DNA from: Hymenobacter plasmatis
GTDB taxonomy: Bacteria > Bacteroidota > Bacteroidia > Cytophagales > Hymenobacteraceae
DNA: 64,000 nucleotides
Reading direction: 5' to 3'
Assembly (NCBI RefSeq): GCF_020711255.1
Contig: NZ_JAJFAW010000025.1
Span: forward strand, 25,881-89,880
The translations under genes were made by a program, and so were the position numbers. Below, piece after piece: positions 16,807 through 24,380 of the stretch. Each line of letters starts with the position of its first letter. The first letter of the stretch is position 1. The notes under the pieces were generated by a model. That model was not told the DNA's origin and searched no databases. It saw nothing but the letters and a program-made list of their open reading frames with translations.

Positions 16807-17193
16807 ATGGTACCTTCTGACCACCTATCCGCCCCGTTGGGCTTTCCTGACCTTAGCCTGTCCGCGCCCTACAGTGAGTGCCTGCGCTACGTGCAGTTCC
16901 GTCTCAAAGCCCTTGCCCAGGGTGATTTAACCTCCTTTTGTGCCCAGCATGGCCTGACTTATACCAACGTCGTCAACCTGAAGAACGGCAAGCTCAAGCG
17001 CGACGAGCCCCGGCTGGTGCAGCGCGTGCTGCGCGCCCTGGCCCTGCCCACGGAAATCGTGCGCATCGACATTGGCAGCGGCGCCAACCAGTACGTGTTC
17101 GGCAGCGCCGAGCTCCTGGCCCAGTTCCGCGAGCAGCTGGCCTTCTTCGACGCGGCCGCGCAGCGGGCCGGTACCCCGCCGCCGACAACCTAA
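16807..17193 (+). CDS. HTH-type DNA-binding protein, possible transfer regulator
   Basis: From ATG 16807 the protein has 128 residues. Residues 20-75 (YVQFRLKALAQGDLTSFCAQHGLTYTNVVNLKNGKL) look like a Cro/XRE-type helix-turn-helix, with LTYTNVVNLKNG as the recognition region. The rest is helical. It stands divergently from the transfer operon, and the TOPRIM gene begins 83 bp after its stop, so a regulatory role for either unit is plausible. The upstream in-frame extension to 16681 is Pro/Ser-rich and less likely to be translated. Confidence 0.55.
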   Translation: MVPSDHLSAPLGFPDLSLSAPYSECLRYVQFRLKALAQGDLTSFCAQHGLTYTNVVNLKNGKLKRDEPRLVQRVLRALALPTEIVRIDIGSGANQYVFGSAELLAQFREQLAFFDAAAQRAGTPPPTT

Positions 17194-17276
17194 CCCCGGA
17201 TAGCTTTCCTGCTCGGGCCCGCTTGGGGTGCGGGGAGGAGTCGGAGCTGTCCGGCTCCACTCCCCCAGCCCACCCC

Positions 17277-19859
17277 ATGAACGCACCCCGGGAAAACGAC
17301 CCCACCGAGCTCGACCGCTTCAAGCGCGACATTGACCTGGTTGACTACGCCCAGCGCCAGGGCTACACCATCAAGAAGGAAAGCCGGCGCGGCGACTGGC
17401 ACCACCTGGTCAAGGATGACGAGCACGTCATCGTCACCCGCAAGGGCGACCACCAGGTGTACCTGAATACCGGCGACGACCGCGACGCGGGCTCCATCAT
17501 CGACTTTGCCAAGACCAGGGGCGGCGACGGCCACGGCCTCAACCTCGGCCAGGTGCGCCAGCAGCTGCGCGAGTACCTGGACGGCGCCCCGGCCCCGGCC
17601 CGCCAGTATGCGACTCAGTACGCCACCCCGCCCGAAACCGCGCGGCTGAGCAACCTGCCCGTGGGCGACCCGGAGCAGGCGGCCCGGCAGGCCGAGGAAG
17701 AGCGCCGCACCCGCCTGATTTCCGAGGTGCTGGGCGTCAAAAAAGAGCTCACCGACCGCAGCTACCTGCACGGGCGCGGCATTACCGATGCGACGCTCGA
17801 CAGCCCGGCTTTCCAGGGGCGCATCTTCACGGCGCAGCAGAACGAGCACAGGAACACGGCCTTTCCGCTCTATAATGAAAACGGGCTGGCCAGCGTCGAG
17901 CAGAAGAACGAGCACTACAAAAGCCTGCTGCCGCTGCCTAAAAACGGCATCTGGGTGTCCCACCCCACCGACGGCAAGGACACCCCGGTGGAGCGCGTGG
18001 TGGTGAGCGAGTCGGCCATTGACTCGCTTTCGCATTTCCAGCTCAAGCACGGACAGGACTCTAAGAACACGCTTTACATCGCCACCAGCGGTACGCCCAC
18101 TGAGGCGCAGGTGGCGCTCATTCAGCGGGTGATTGACAAGCAGGAGCCGAAAGAGGTGGTGCTGGCCAATGACCGCGACGCCGGCGGCCGGCAGTTTAAC
18201 ATCAATTACCTCAATGAGTTGCAGCCGGCCCGCCCCTTCGCGCCAGTGGGCGAGCAGGATGCTTACAAGGAGCCCACCCGGCCCATCGAGTGGCACGCCA
18301 CTTCCGACAAGTATCACGTGAGTCTGAAAGTGAGCTTCCACCACGACACGCCCGCGCAGGGTGACCAGCAGGTGCAGCAGCTCAGCGAGCGGGTCGCTAA
18401 AATCAACAGCACCCAGGAAGCGGGCCCTTCGCTGGCCGCTGAGGTGACGCGCAGCACGGACCGCCTGACGGTCGTGCGAATGAGCGTGGCGCGCGCCGAT
18501 GTCATGCAGCTGGAAGTAGTAGCCCAGGAGCTTTACCGGCAACGGGAGCAGCTGCGGCCATTGCCGGAGCGCCAGCCGGGAATCTTTCTACGGGTGGATT
18601 ATCCACTGGCCAAAGACTTCAGCAAAGAGCTGGAGTATACCAACCAAGGCCTGAGCGCCGACCAGATTCGGGCCGCCGCCCAGCGCGAAGAGCAGCAGCG
18701 CGAATCGGAGCGCCAGCAGCGGCTGGCCGAGGCCCAGCGCCAGGAAAAAGAACAGCGGGAAGCCGAGCGCCAAGCCCGGCGCGAGCGGGAAAGCAGCCCG
18801 GAAGCGCAGCAGGAGCGGGCGCAGGCTGACCAGCGGTTTACGCAGGCGGTGGTGGGCGCCGCCACCGAGGAAAACCGCCCCACCCGCTCCTACCGCAGCG
18901 AGCAGGAGGCAGCGGAGCACACCGCGCAGTTCGTGTACGCCCGGGACGCCGGCCTGGTACTGCTGAAAGAGTACATCCACGACAATCCCCCGCCGGCGGG
19001 CCGCAAAGTCGATGAAGCCGAGCGGGAAGAGCTGCTCGCCCGCGCCCGCCACGCCGAGGCCGCCGTGGGCGTCAACTCGCCCACGGCAGCAGTCACCGGG
19101 GAGAAAACCGTGACGTGGAAGGTGGATGAGCTGCAGCCCGACACCAGCGGGCGCGCGGAGGCCTGGAAAGCAATTCTGGATAATTCCGGCTACTCCATGC
19201 AAACGAGTGCGGTCCGCAGCACCGTGGATGAGCAGGGCATCCGGCGGGCAGAATTTGACATCACCTACCGCAACGACCAGCCGGATATTGCCATCATTCA
19301 CGCCATCGTGACCAACACCACGGCCCGCGCGGAGGCCGGCCATGAAAAGTATGCCGGCGTGAACGTAGTCGAGTCCGAGGCGGACCGGGCCGCCCGGCAG
19401 CAGGCCGCGGCAGCCGCCGCTATTCAGCCCCACAACCGGGACCGGAGCCTGGATGTGGCTGCCAAGCCCGATATCGATACCCCGACGGCAGAAAAGGAGG
19501 CCGCCCGCCCCGCGGCCGCGGGCAGCGAGAAGCTGGTAGTTATCAAAGTGGACGAGCCGGCCGTAGCACGCGGCGAGCGGGGCCAGGCCGAAGCGGTGCA
19601 AGCGGCCCTTACTGCCAGCGGCGCGAAAGCCGGCGAACTACATAGTGCGGTTGACGCCGCAGGCATCCGGCACTCGGAGATGAAGGTCTCTTACCGCACC
19701 GACCAGCCTGAGCTTGCCCAGGTGAGCCAGGCGCTCGACGCCGTGGCCCGGCAGAGCGGCAACCACGTGCTTGAGCACGGCAGCGACCGGGCCGAGCGGC
19801 AGGAGGCTGCCCGCCACAGTCAGGAAGGTCGGCCAGCTCCGCAGCAGTTGGAGCGGTAA
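17277..19859 (+). CDS. TOPRIM-domain (DUF3991-type) plasmid/conjugation protein with duplicated C-terminal domain
   Basis: From ATG 17277 the protein has 860 residues. Residues 8-95 form the DUF3991-type module found before TOPRIM in mobile-element primase-like proteins (IDLVDYAQRQGYTIKKESRR, RDAGSIIDFAKTRGG). A TOPRIM domain follows at about 235-310, with the acidic Glu in VVVSESAIDSL and the Asp pair in VLANDRDAGGRQF. A charged coiled coil follows at about 460-530. The C-terminus holds two similar domains, described as a separate repeat feature. It probably binds or primes DNA during transfer or replication. It lacks the relaxase HUH or Tyr motifs, so it is not a relaxase. Confidence 0.75.
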   Translation: MNAPRENDPTELDRFKRDIDLVDYAQRQGYTIKKESRRGDWHHLVKDDEHVIVTRKGDHQVYLNTGDDRDAGSIIDFAKTRGGDGHGLNLGQVRQQLREYLDGAPAPARQYATQYATPPETARLSNLPVGDPEQAARQAEEERRTRLISEVLGVKKELTDRSYLHGRGITDATLDSPAFQGRIFTAQQNEHRNTAFPLYNENGLASVEQKNEHYKSLLPLPKNGIWVSHPTDGKDTPVERVVVSESAIDSLSHFQLKHGQDSKNTLYIATSGTPTEAQVALIQRVIDKQEPKEVVLANDRDAGGRQFNINYLNELQPARPFAPVGEQDAYKEPTRPIEWHATSDKYHVSLKVSFHHDTPAQGDQQVQQLSERVAKINSTQEAGPSLAAEVTRSTDRLTVVRMSVARADVMQLEVVAQELYRQREQLRPLPERQPGIFLRVDYPLAKDFSKELEYTNQGLSADQIRAAAQREEQQRESERQQRLAEAQRQEKEQREAERQARRERESSPEAQQERAQADQRFTQAVVGAATEENRPTRSYRSEQEAAEHTAQFVYARDAGLVLLKEYIHDNPPPAGRKVDEAEREELLARARHAEAAVGVNSPTAAVTGEKTVTWKVDELQPDTSGRAEAWKAILDNSGYSMQTSAVRSTVDEQGIRRAEFDITYRNDQPDIAIIHAIVTNTTARAEAGHEKYAGVNVVESEADRAARQQAAAAAAIQPHNRDRSLDVAAKPDIDTPTAEKEAARPAAAGSEKLVVIKVDEPAVARGERGQAEAVQAALTASGAKAGELHSAVDAAGIRHSEMKVSYRTDQPELAQVSQALDAVARQSGNHVLEHGSDRAERQEAARHSQEGRPAPQQLER
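19110..19819 (+). repeat. Two diverged copies of a ~95-residue domain inside the TOPRIM gene
   Basis: Copy 1 (19110-19398) and copy 2 (19536-19819) share an ordered pattern: VTWKVDE / VVIKVDE, then RAEAWKAILDNSG / QAEAVQAALTASG, VDEQGIRRAEFDITYRNDQP / VDAAGIRHSEMKVSYRTDQP, and ESEADRAARQQAA / EHGSDRAERQEAA. They are separated by a Pro/Ala-rich linker. This is an internal tandem duplication visible at protein level. Confidence 0.8.
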
Positions 19860-19919
19860 TGGTCGTGGGCTAGCAACGAATTGACCGCCTGATAATGGCT
19901 TGGCTTGAGGGCTGAAAGC

Positions 19920-20147
19920 CTATGCGTAGCGCCGACGCGGTGCCCGCCAGCTTAGTGCGCCGCAGTTTCCGACCGGCTTTGGCGCAGCGTCGTGGCCGCC
20001 CGCCGGGCTATGGTCCATTTTTCCGTGGTCCATCTGGCTGTGGTCCATTTTGTTGTGGTCCATCGGCTGCGGGCCGTCGCCTGCGGTAGTGGGCGCAGGC
20101 GCGGACAGGGGGCGTTGGGCCATGGCGGGGTCGTGGGAGTGAATCAT
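19920..20147 (-). CDS. Small Met/His-rich peptide, possible copper-binding remnant
   Basis: The open frame encodes 75 residues and contains a run of MDH repeats (MDHNKMDHSQMDHGKMDHS) at residues 29-47. Such repeats are typical of periplasmic copper- or silver-binding linkers in Cop/Sil proteins. There is no signal peptide, and the C-terminus (WRAPRRRYA) looks unrelated. It may therefore be a fragment of a longer resistance protein. It lies past the terminator of the neighbouring Met-rich protein gene, so it would need its own promoter, and none is evident. Confidence 0.35.
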   Translation of the reverse strand: MIHSHDPAMAQRPLSAPAPTTAGDGPQPMDHNKMDHSQMDHGKMDHSPAGGHDAAPKPVGNCGALSWRAPRRRYA

Positions 20148-20171
20148 CCGGTGGGGAGCTAGGCGAAGAGT

Positions 20172-20208
20172 AAAAAAAAGCGGACTCGCGGCCAGCCGCG
20201 AGTCCGCT
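20172..20208 (-). terminator. Strong intrinsic terminator
   Basis: A 14-bp perfect stem (AGCGGACTCGCGGC / GCCGCGAGTCCGCT) with a two-base loop is followed, on the minus strand, by a run of T. It ends transcription of the DUF6799 gene at 20273. Confidence 0.85.
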
Positions 20209-20272
20209 AGTCAAAGAAGTAGTTTCAACGCTCGCGGCGGTTAGCCGCGACCACCGAAACCGGACCTGCCGA

Positions 20273-20629
20273 CTACATTTTCATGCCGTCCATTTTGTGG
20301 TGGCCTTTCGAGCCGGCGGGCATTTTCATCTTGCCGCTCATCATCATGCACTGGCCGTCCTTCATTTTCATGGTGGTGCCATCCTTCATTTTGCAGGTGC
20401 CATCGGTCATGCACACGGTGCCATCGGCCATGGTCATGTCGGCGGTCATCGGCATCATCTTGCCGCCTTTCATCATCGTCATCTTGCCGTCCTTCATCAT
20501 ACAACAGTCCTGGTGCGACGACTTGGTGGCGGAATGCGCGTGGGCGGCCTTCGGGGCAGTCTGGGCGAGCGTTACATTGGTCAGGCCGGCAATCAGGAGG
20601 GTGGCCAGCAGATAAGGGAGCTTTTTCAT
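20273..20629 (-). CDS. Met-rich exported metal-binding protein (DUF6799-type)
   Basis: The 118-residue protein has a signal peptide ending TLAQ at about residue 23. The mature part contains 22 Met plus paired Cys (residues 42-43) and further single Cys. Short repeats of the form K-M/T-M-K-D-G occur, matching the recalled DUF6799 pattern (CMMKDGKMTMMKGGKMMPM). The Met and Cys content suggests binding of Cu(I) or Ag(I) in the periplasm. It is monocistronic, with a strong terminator downstream, and lies in a copper-handling cluster. Confidence 0.78.
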   Translation of the reverse strand: MKKLPYLLATLLIAGLTNVTLAQTAPKAAHAHSATKSSHQDCCMMKDGKMTMMKGGKMMPMTADMTMADGTVCMTDGTCKMKDGTTMKMKDGQCMMMSGKMKMPAGSKGHHKMDGMKM

Positions 20630-20862
20630 GGGAGGGGGAAATGATTGTTATGGGGGAACGGGTGCGTAACTGGCCGGACCACGAGCTACTCGTTCACCAA
20701 GAGTAGCGCAAGGTGCAGGCGCGGAACCAGCCGTGTCAAAGGTCCGCCGGGGCTGGATGGGATGCCATGACAAGCGCGGGGCTAATGCGTGAGCTTTGTC
20801 ATGTTAGCCGACCCGGCGGTGCTTGTTGCGAAATCGATGGAATTCAGCAGGTGAAACCTCAT

Positions 20863-20903
20863 TAAACCAAAAACGCCCGGCTCAGCCGGGCGTTTTTGGT
20901 TTA
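20863..20903. terminator. Bidirectional intrinsic terminator
   Basis: Two perfect 19-nt arms (the left begins TAAACCAAAAACGCCCGGC) surround the loop TCA. Poly-A and poly-T tracts flank the GC stem, so it can act on both strands. It directly follows the CopZ-like gene, whose stop is at 20912. Confidence 0.9.
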
Positions 20904-20911
20904 GCAAAGGA

Positions 20912-21121
20912 TTAGGCCGCTTGAATTTTAAAGCCGGCATTTTCCACGGCCTGCACGACTTGTTCCGAAGTGAGCTGGTCGGAACTGACGGTCAGAATCT
21001 TATCGGGGTTGGCCGTGTCGACCTGCCAGTTGCCGGCTCCGGCTTGCTGGTTGAGGGCGGGCGTGACGGCTTTGATGCAGCCACCGCAGTTGATGTTGGT
21101 TTTGAATTGCAGGGTTTTCAT
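20912..21121 (-). CDS. HMA-domain metallochaperone, CopZ-like
   Basis: From ATG 21121 the product has 69 residues and is a single heavy-metal-associated (HMA) domain of ferredoxin-like fold. The metal site is NCGGC (Cys12 and Cys15) and the typical final helix is QVVQAVENAGFKI. Such free HMA domains carry Cu(I) in the cytosol and deliver it to P-type ATPases such as the CopA encoded at 31187. The first position of the usual M-x-C-x-x-C motif is Ile-Asn here, not Met-Thr. It is followed by a strong terminator. Confidence 0.88.
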   Translation of the reverse strand: MKTLQFKTNINCGGCIKAVTPALNQQAGAGNWQVDTANPDKILTVSSDQLTSEQVVQAVENAGFKIQAA

Positions 21122-21264
21122 GACGAGTTGAGTTAAGGAACCCGCACCGGGTTCGTGCCAATACAACACGCAAAGCTGCGGCCAGAGTGGCACGCCAGGG
21201 GTATAGAATTGCGCAGGGGACTTGCATGATTTCCCGTCACCCGGCCGTCAGCAGAACAATAGGC

Positions 21265-21606
21265 TTAGGCGGCTACTTTCATCCCCGCGCGGCAGGCTGC
21301 TTCGCAGCGGCGGCAGGCCTCGGCGCACTCCTTGCAATGCTGCATGTGGGCACCGTGCTTTTCGCACTCGTCGCCGCAGGCCTTGCACACTTCGGCGCAC
21401 TCGCGCAGCAAATGCGGGCCGTGCTCCGAGCCACGGGCAATCAGGCGGGCCGTCAGGGCGCAGACATCGGCGCAGTCGCGGTCGAGGCTAATGCAGCGGG
21501 CCATCATTTTGACGTCTTCTTCTTTGAGGCAGGCAGTGGCGCAGTGCTCGCAGGCGGCGATGCAGGCGTTGAGGGCGTCGAGGAGGGATTGGTTCTGAGC
21601 GTGCAT
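21265..21606 (-). CDS. Four-helix-bundle copper-binding protein (Csp / DUF326)
   Basis: The 113-residue protein contains 16 Cys arranged as C-x2-C and C-x3-C pairs along helices (Cys15, 19, 22, 26, 38, 45, 49, 70, 74, 77, 81, 91, 94, 98, 101, 105). This is the hallmark of copper storage proteins, whose four-helix core holds many Cu(I) ions. There is no signal peptide, so it should be cytosolic, like Csp3. Its place between CopZ and a metal-sensing AraC regulator supports a copper-buffering role. Confidence 0.92.
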   Translation of the reverse strand: MHAQNQSLLDALNACIAACEHCATACLKEEDVKMMARCISLDRDCADVCALTARLIARGSEHGPHLLRECAEVCKACGDECEKHGAHMQHCKECAEACRRCEAACRAGMKVAA

Positions 21607-21666
21607 GGTTCAGCGGGTTAGAAGTGGATGGCAATGCTTTACAACTCCACCTTATACCCCCTAAGT

Positions 21667-22308
21667 CTACGCTGGTTTTGCATCAATTGCCCCGTGGCTT
21701 GCATCATTTGGCGCTAACAGCAAAGCAGTGTCCTCTCCTAGCTGCTGCCGGAAGGCCGAGGGTGAGCACTGCGCGAACCGCCGAAACTGGCCGGAAAAGT
21801 GCGCCAGGCTACCGTAGCCCAATTGCCGGGCAATATGTCCGATGTCAAGCCGGGAAGTAGCCAGCAATTCCTGCGCGTAAGCCAGGCGTTGCCCGGTGAT
21901 GTAGCTAATGAGGCTTTCGTGGCCAGGCAGCTGGGCAAAAGCCGCGTGCAGGTCGCGGCTGGCCAGACTCATTTCCCGGGCCAGGGCAGGAATGAATTCG
22001 CGGTGCCGCAGCGTGTCGGAGCGCCGCAGCAGCCCGGGCACGGCCAGCTTCACCCGGTCAACCAGCGCTTGCGCGGGGCTTTCCAGCAGCGCAAAGCCGG
22101 CAGTGGCCAGCGCCTGGCGAATGCACTCCCATTCCAGCTGCTCGGCTGGGCCTGCGACTATCGCCGCGCCCAGCCGCACCTCCAGCACCCGCAGGCCGAT
22201 GCTTTCCAACTCTCGCCTTACTACCCGAATACCCCGCGAGCAGACCATGTGTTTGATGTATAGTACACAGCGCTTCTCGTCCGACGCAATAGCTGATAGG
22301 GTGGGCAT
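21667..22308 (-). CDS. AraC-family regulator with N-terminal HMA-like domain, degenerate metal site
   Basis: From ATG 22308 the protein has 213 residues. Residues 12-80 form an HMA-like beta-alpha fold with HMVCSRGIRVVRRELES; the C-terminal ~95 residues are an AraC/XylS double helix-turn-helix (LDIGHIARQLGYGSLAHFSGQFRR). It is a clear paralogue of the regulator at 33844, which has NMVCPQC at the same place. Here the second Cys is Gly, leaving only Cys23 plus Cys14. It is probably a one-component regulator of the copper genes with altered or lost metal sensing. An extension to 22578 gives less plausible sequence. Confidence 0.82.
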   Translation of the reverse strand: MPTLSAIASDEKRCVLYIKHMVCSRGIRVVRRELESIGLRVLEVRLGAAIVAGPAEQLEWECIRQALATAGFALLESPAQALVDRVKLAVPGLLRRSDTLRHREFIPALAREMSLASRDLHAAFAQLPGHESLISYITGQRLAYAQELLATSRLDIGHIARQLGYGSLAHFSGQFRRFAQCSPSAFRQQLGEDTALLLAPNDASHGAIDAKPA

Positions 22309-22553
22309 GGGCAACGGTTTAAGTAAGGGTGGGGTATCCCGGCCTAAGGGTGGTTGGAGCTCGGTAGAGTTCGACCCTGGGGCGGACTGTTTGAGCGCGC
22401 AGAATAGCACGGCAGCCAGCGCGTAATGCAGGCTAGGCAGAGCAGGGCCTACTGTCAACCACGCTCCCTGATTGAGGAGGAAAACCAGGAAAAAGGAAGT
22501 AAGATTGGCCAGGTCCCGCCCGCCGTGGCCGGAATCCCTTAATGTGATTCCTA

Positions 22554-22605
22554 TACTTCGGCACCGTACCGACCGCATTTAACGAGCCGATATGGTGCCG
22601 AAGTA
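22554..22605. repeat. Inverted repeat of ~20 bp in the regulator upstream region
   Basis: TACTTCGGCACC (22554-22565) and GGTGCCGAAGTA (22594-22605) are exact reverse complements. The match continues inward imperfectly for another 8 bp on each side, leaving an AT-rich centre. It lies in the 347-bp gap between the HMBD lipoprotein gene and the AraC gene; nothing else recognisable was seen in that gap. It could be an operator, a recombination site or paired transposon ends. Confidence 0.65.
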
Positions 22606-22655
22606 AGGGCCTGTTTAGCTCCGGGAAAAGGCCACCAGTGGCTTAGTCCGGGGCT

Positions 22656-22913
22656 CTATTTCTTTACCAGGTCCATGCCGCACTTGGGGCACTTGCCGGG
22701 CGCGTTGGTAATGACTTCCGGGTGCATGGTGCAGGTATAGGTTTCGGCGGCTACGCCCGGGCCGGGGTTACCCGCCGGCTGGGCGGTGCTATCGGCGGCG
22801 GTGCTGGTGCCGGTTGCCGTGCTGGTTTCGGCCGTGCCCTTGTTGTCGGAGCAGGACGAGAGAGTGGTGGAAAGGCTGGTGAGCACCAGGCCGAGGAAAA
22901 GGAGCTTTTTCAT
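22656..22913 (-). CDS. Small lipoprotein with heavy-metal-binding (HMBD) domain
   Basis: The 85-residue protein has a lipoprotein signal peptide (lipobox LSSC, Cys21). A Thr/Ala/Pro spacer precedes one HMBD domain at residues 58-83: YTCTMHPEV followed by PGKCPKCGMDLV. The domain offers Cys, Met and His ligands. The same domain occurs in the two adaptors encoded upstream, so this looks like a free periplasmic version that may feed metal to the Cus-type pump. It is the last gene of that operon, 75 bp after the second adaptor. Confidence 0.85.
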   Translation of the reverse strand: MKKLLFLGLVLTSLSTTLSSCSDNKGTAETSTATGTSTAADSTAQPAGNPGPGVAAETYTCTMHPEVITNAPGKCPKCGMDLVKK

Positions 22914-22988
22914 GAATGTTGAGAAAGGTGATTAAGAAAAGTGCTGAACCGCAGCACCACAACGGGTTAAGAAATGGTTTTCGGCGGC

Positions 22989-24380
22989 TTACATGGCCAT
23001 GCCGTTCATGCTATCGGTGGCACCCTGGCGCAGGGAATATTCGCTTTGCAGCAGGTAGGCCCCCGACACGACGACCCTGGTCCCGGCCGGCAGGCCCGCC
23101 GTGATGGGCACGCTGCGGGCCGAGCCCTCGCCGGTGCTGACCCGCACGCGGCGGTACTGCCGCGCGCCGGTTTGCGTCCAGAGATAGCTGTTCTCGCCGT
23201 CGCGGATAAGGGCCTCCACGGGCACGCGCAACGCGGTTTGGGCGGCAGGGGCCGTCGTTGGGGAATCGAGCAGGACGTTGGCCTGTGCCCCCGGCAGCAG
23301 GCGGCCTCCGGGGTTGGCCAGCTGGATGCGGGCCAGGGTGACCTGGCTGCTGCCGTTGAGCTCGGGACTCAGAAAGACGACGTTGCCCCGGAGGGAGCCG
23401 GACTCCCCGGCCACCTGCACCGTGACGCCCTGGCCCAACGGCAGCCGGGCCACGTCCTGCGGATAGAGCTGTGCTTCGACCCACACGGTGGCCAGGTTGG
23501 TGAGCGTCACCAGGGGGCTGCCTTCGGTCACGTATTGGCCCTGCACGACGTCGAGGGTCTGCACGGTGCCAGTCGTCGGGCTGTAGTACGTGACTACCGG
23601 GTTGGGCCGGCCCCGGGCGCCCAGCTGCCGGAGCTGCGTGGCACTCAGGCCTAAGAGACGCAGCTTTTGAGCCGTAGCCTCGGCGAATTGCCGGTAGGCG
23701 CCGCCCTGCTCGCGGCTTTGGGCCAGGGCGAGCAGGTACTCCTGCTGCAGAGCCTGCAGCTGCTCGCTGTACACGGAAAACAGGGGCGCACCCTTCCGCA
23801 GCGGCTGCCCGGTTTGGCGTACGTACAGGTGCTCGATGCGCCCGGCCACCCGGCTGCTCACGCTCTCCGTTTGCAGGGCATCGGCGGTGATGGTGCCGGT
23901 GAGCACGGTTGGCGCGGGCATTTCGGACGGGCTGGCACCGATGACCTGCGCGTGAATGTTGCCCAGCGTTACCTGCTGCGCGGTCAGCGTCAGGTCCGCG
24001 CTGCTGGCCGCGGCGCTTCCCGCCGGAGTCGGCTGCCCGGCCTGTTTTACGAGGTCCATGCCGCAGATGGGGCACAAGCCGGGTTTGGCCTGGTGGACCT
24101 GCGGGTGCATCGGGCAGGTGTACACGGCCGCGCTGGTAGCAGCCTTTTTAGCTGCTGGCCCCGTTTTGACGGCTATCAGGTCCATGCCGCAGATGGGACA
24201 CTTGCCGGGGGCATCCTCGTGAATCTGCGGGTGCATGGAGCAGGTGTAGGATACCTTCTCCCCCACCGCCCTTTGGTCGGTGGGCTTGGTTTTCTGGCAG
24301 GCCGCGCTGCTGAGCGCCACCAGCAGCACCAGTAGCCAACGGGCAGTAGCAAGCCGCCAAAAGGGTTGCAGGCTAGTCAT
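22989..24380 (-). CDS. cusB: RND efflux periplasmic adaptor with two HMBD domains (CusB-like)
   Basis: The 463-residue lipoprotein (Cys28) carries two HMBD modules, at residues 43-70 and 86-111 (each YTC-x-MHP ... CPICGMDL). They are followed by a membrane-fusion-protein body with lipoyl, hairpin and beta-barrel parts (for example TVQTLDVVQGQYVTEGSPLVTLTNL). CusB proteins bind Cu(I)/Ag(I) and pass it to the CusA pump. It overlaps the preceding adaptor gene by 8 bp. Two HMBD copies in one adaptor, next to a second adaptor with one, is unusual. C-terminal MNGMAM adds further Met. Confidence 0.9.
   Translation of the reverse strand: MTSLQPFWRLATARWLLVLLVALSSAACQKTKPTDQRAVGEKVSYTCSMHPQIHEDAPGKCPICGMDLIAVKTGPAAKKAATSAAVYTCPMHPQVHQAKPGLCPICGMDLVKQAGQPTPAGSAAASSADLTLTAQQVTLGNIHAQVIGASPSEMPAPTVLTGTITADALQTESVSSRVAGRIEHLYVRQTGQPLRKGAPLFSVYSEQLQALQQEYLLALAQSREQGGAYRQFAEATAQKLRLLGLSATQLRQLGARGRPNPVVTYYSPTTGTVQTLDVVQGQYVTEGSPLVTLTNLATVWVEAQLYPQDVARLPLGQGVTVQVAGESGSLRGNVVFLSPELNGSSQVTLARIQLANPGGRLLPGAQANVLLDSPTTAPAAQTALRVPVEALIRDGENSYLWTQTGARQYRRVRVSTGEGSARSVPITAGLPAGTRVVVSGAYLLQSEYSLRQGATDSMNGMAM

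Noticed and set aside
17190..18542. 450-codon minus-strand open frame opposite the TOPRIM gene
   Set aside because: The plus-strand protein has clear DUF3991 and TOPRIM motifs; the minus frame is low-complexity Val/Leu/Gly/Arg sequence.
20863..20903. 19-bp inverted repeat as an attachment site
   Set aside because: GC stem with flanking A and T tracts, a 3-nt loop and a position directly after a stop codon make it a terminator.
22309..22578. N-terminal extension of the AraC-type regulator with a hydrophobic stretch
   Set aside because: The paralogue at 33844 has no such extension, and the inverted repeat at 22554-22605 overlaps it, so it is treated as untranslated.
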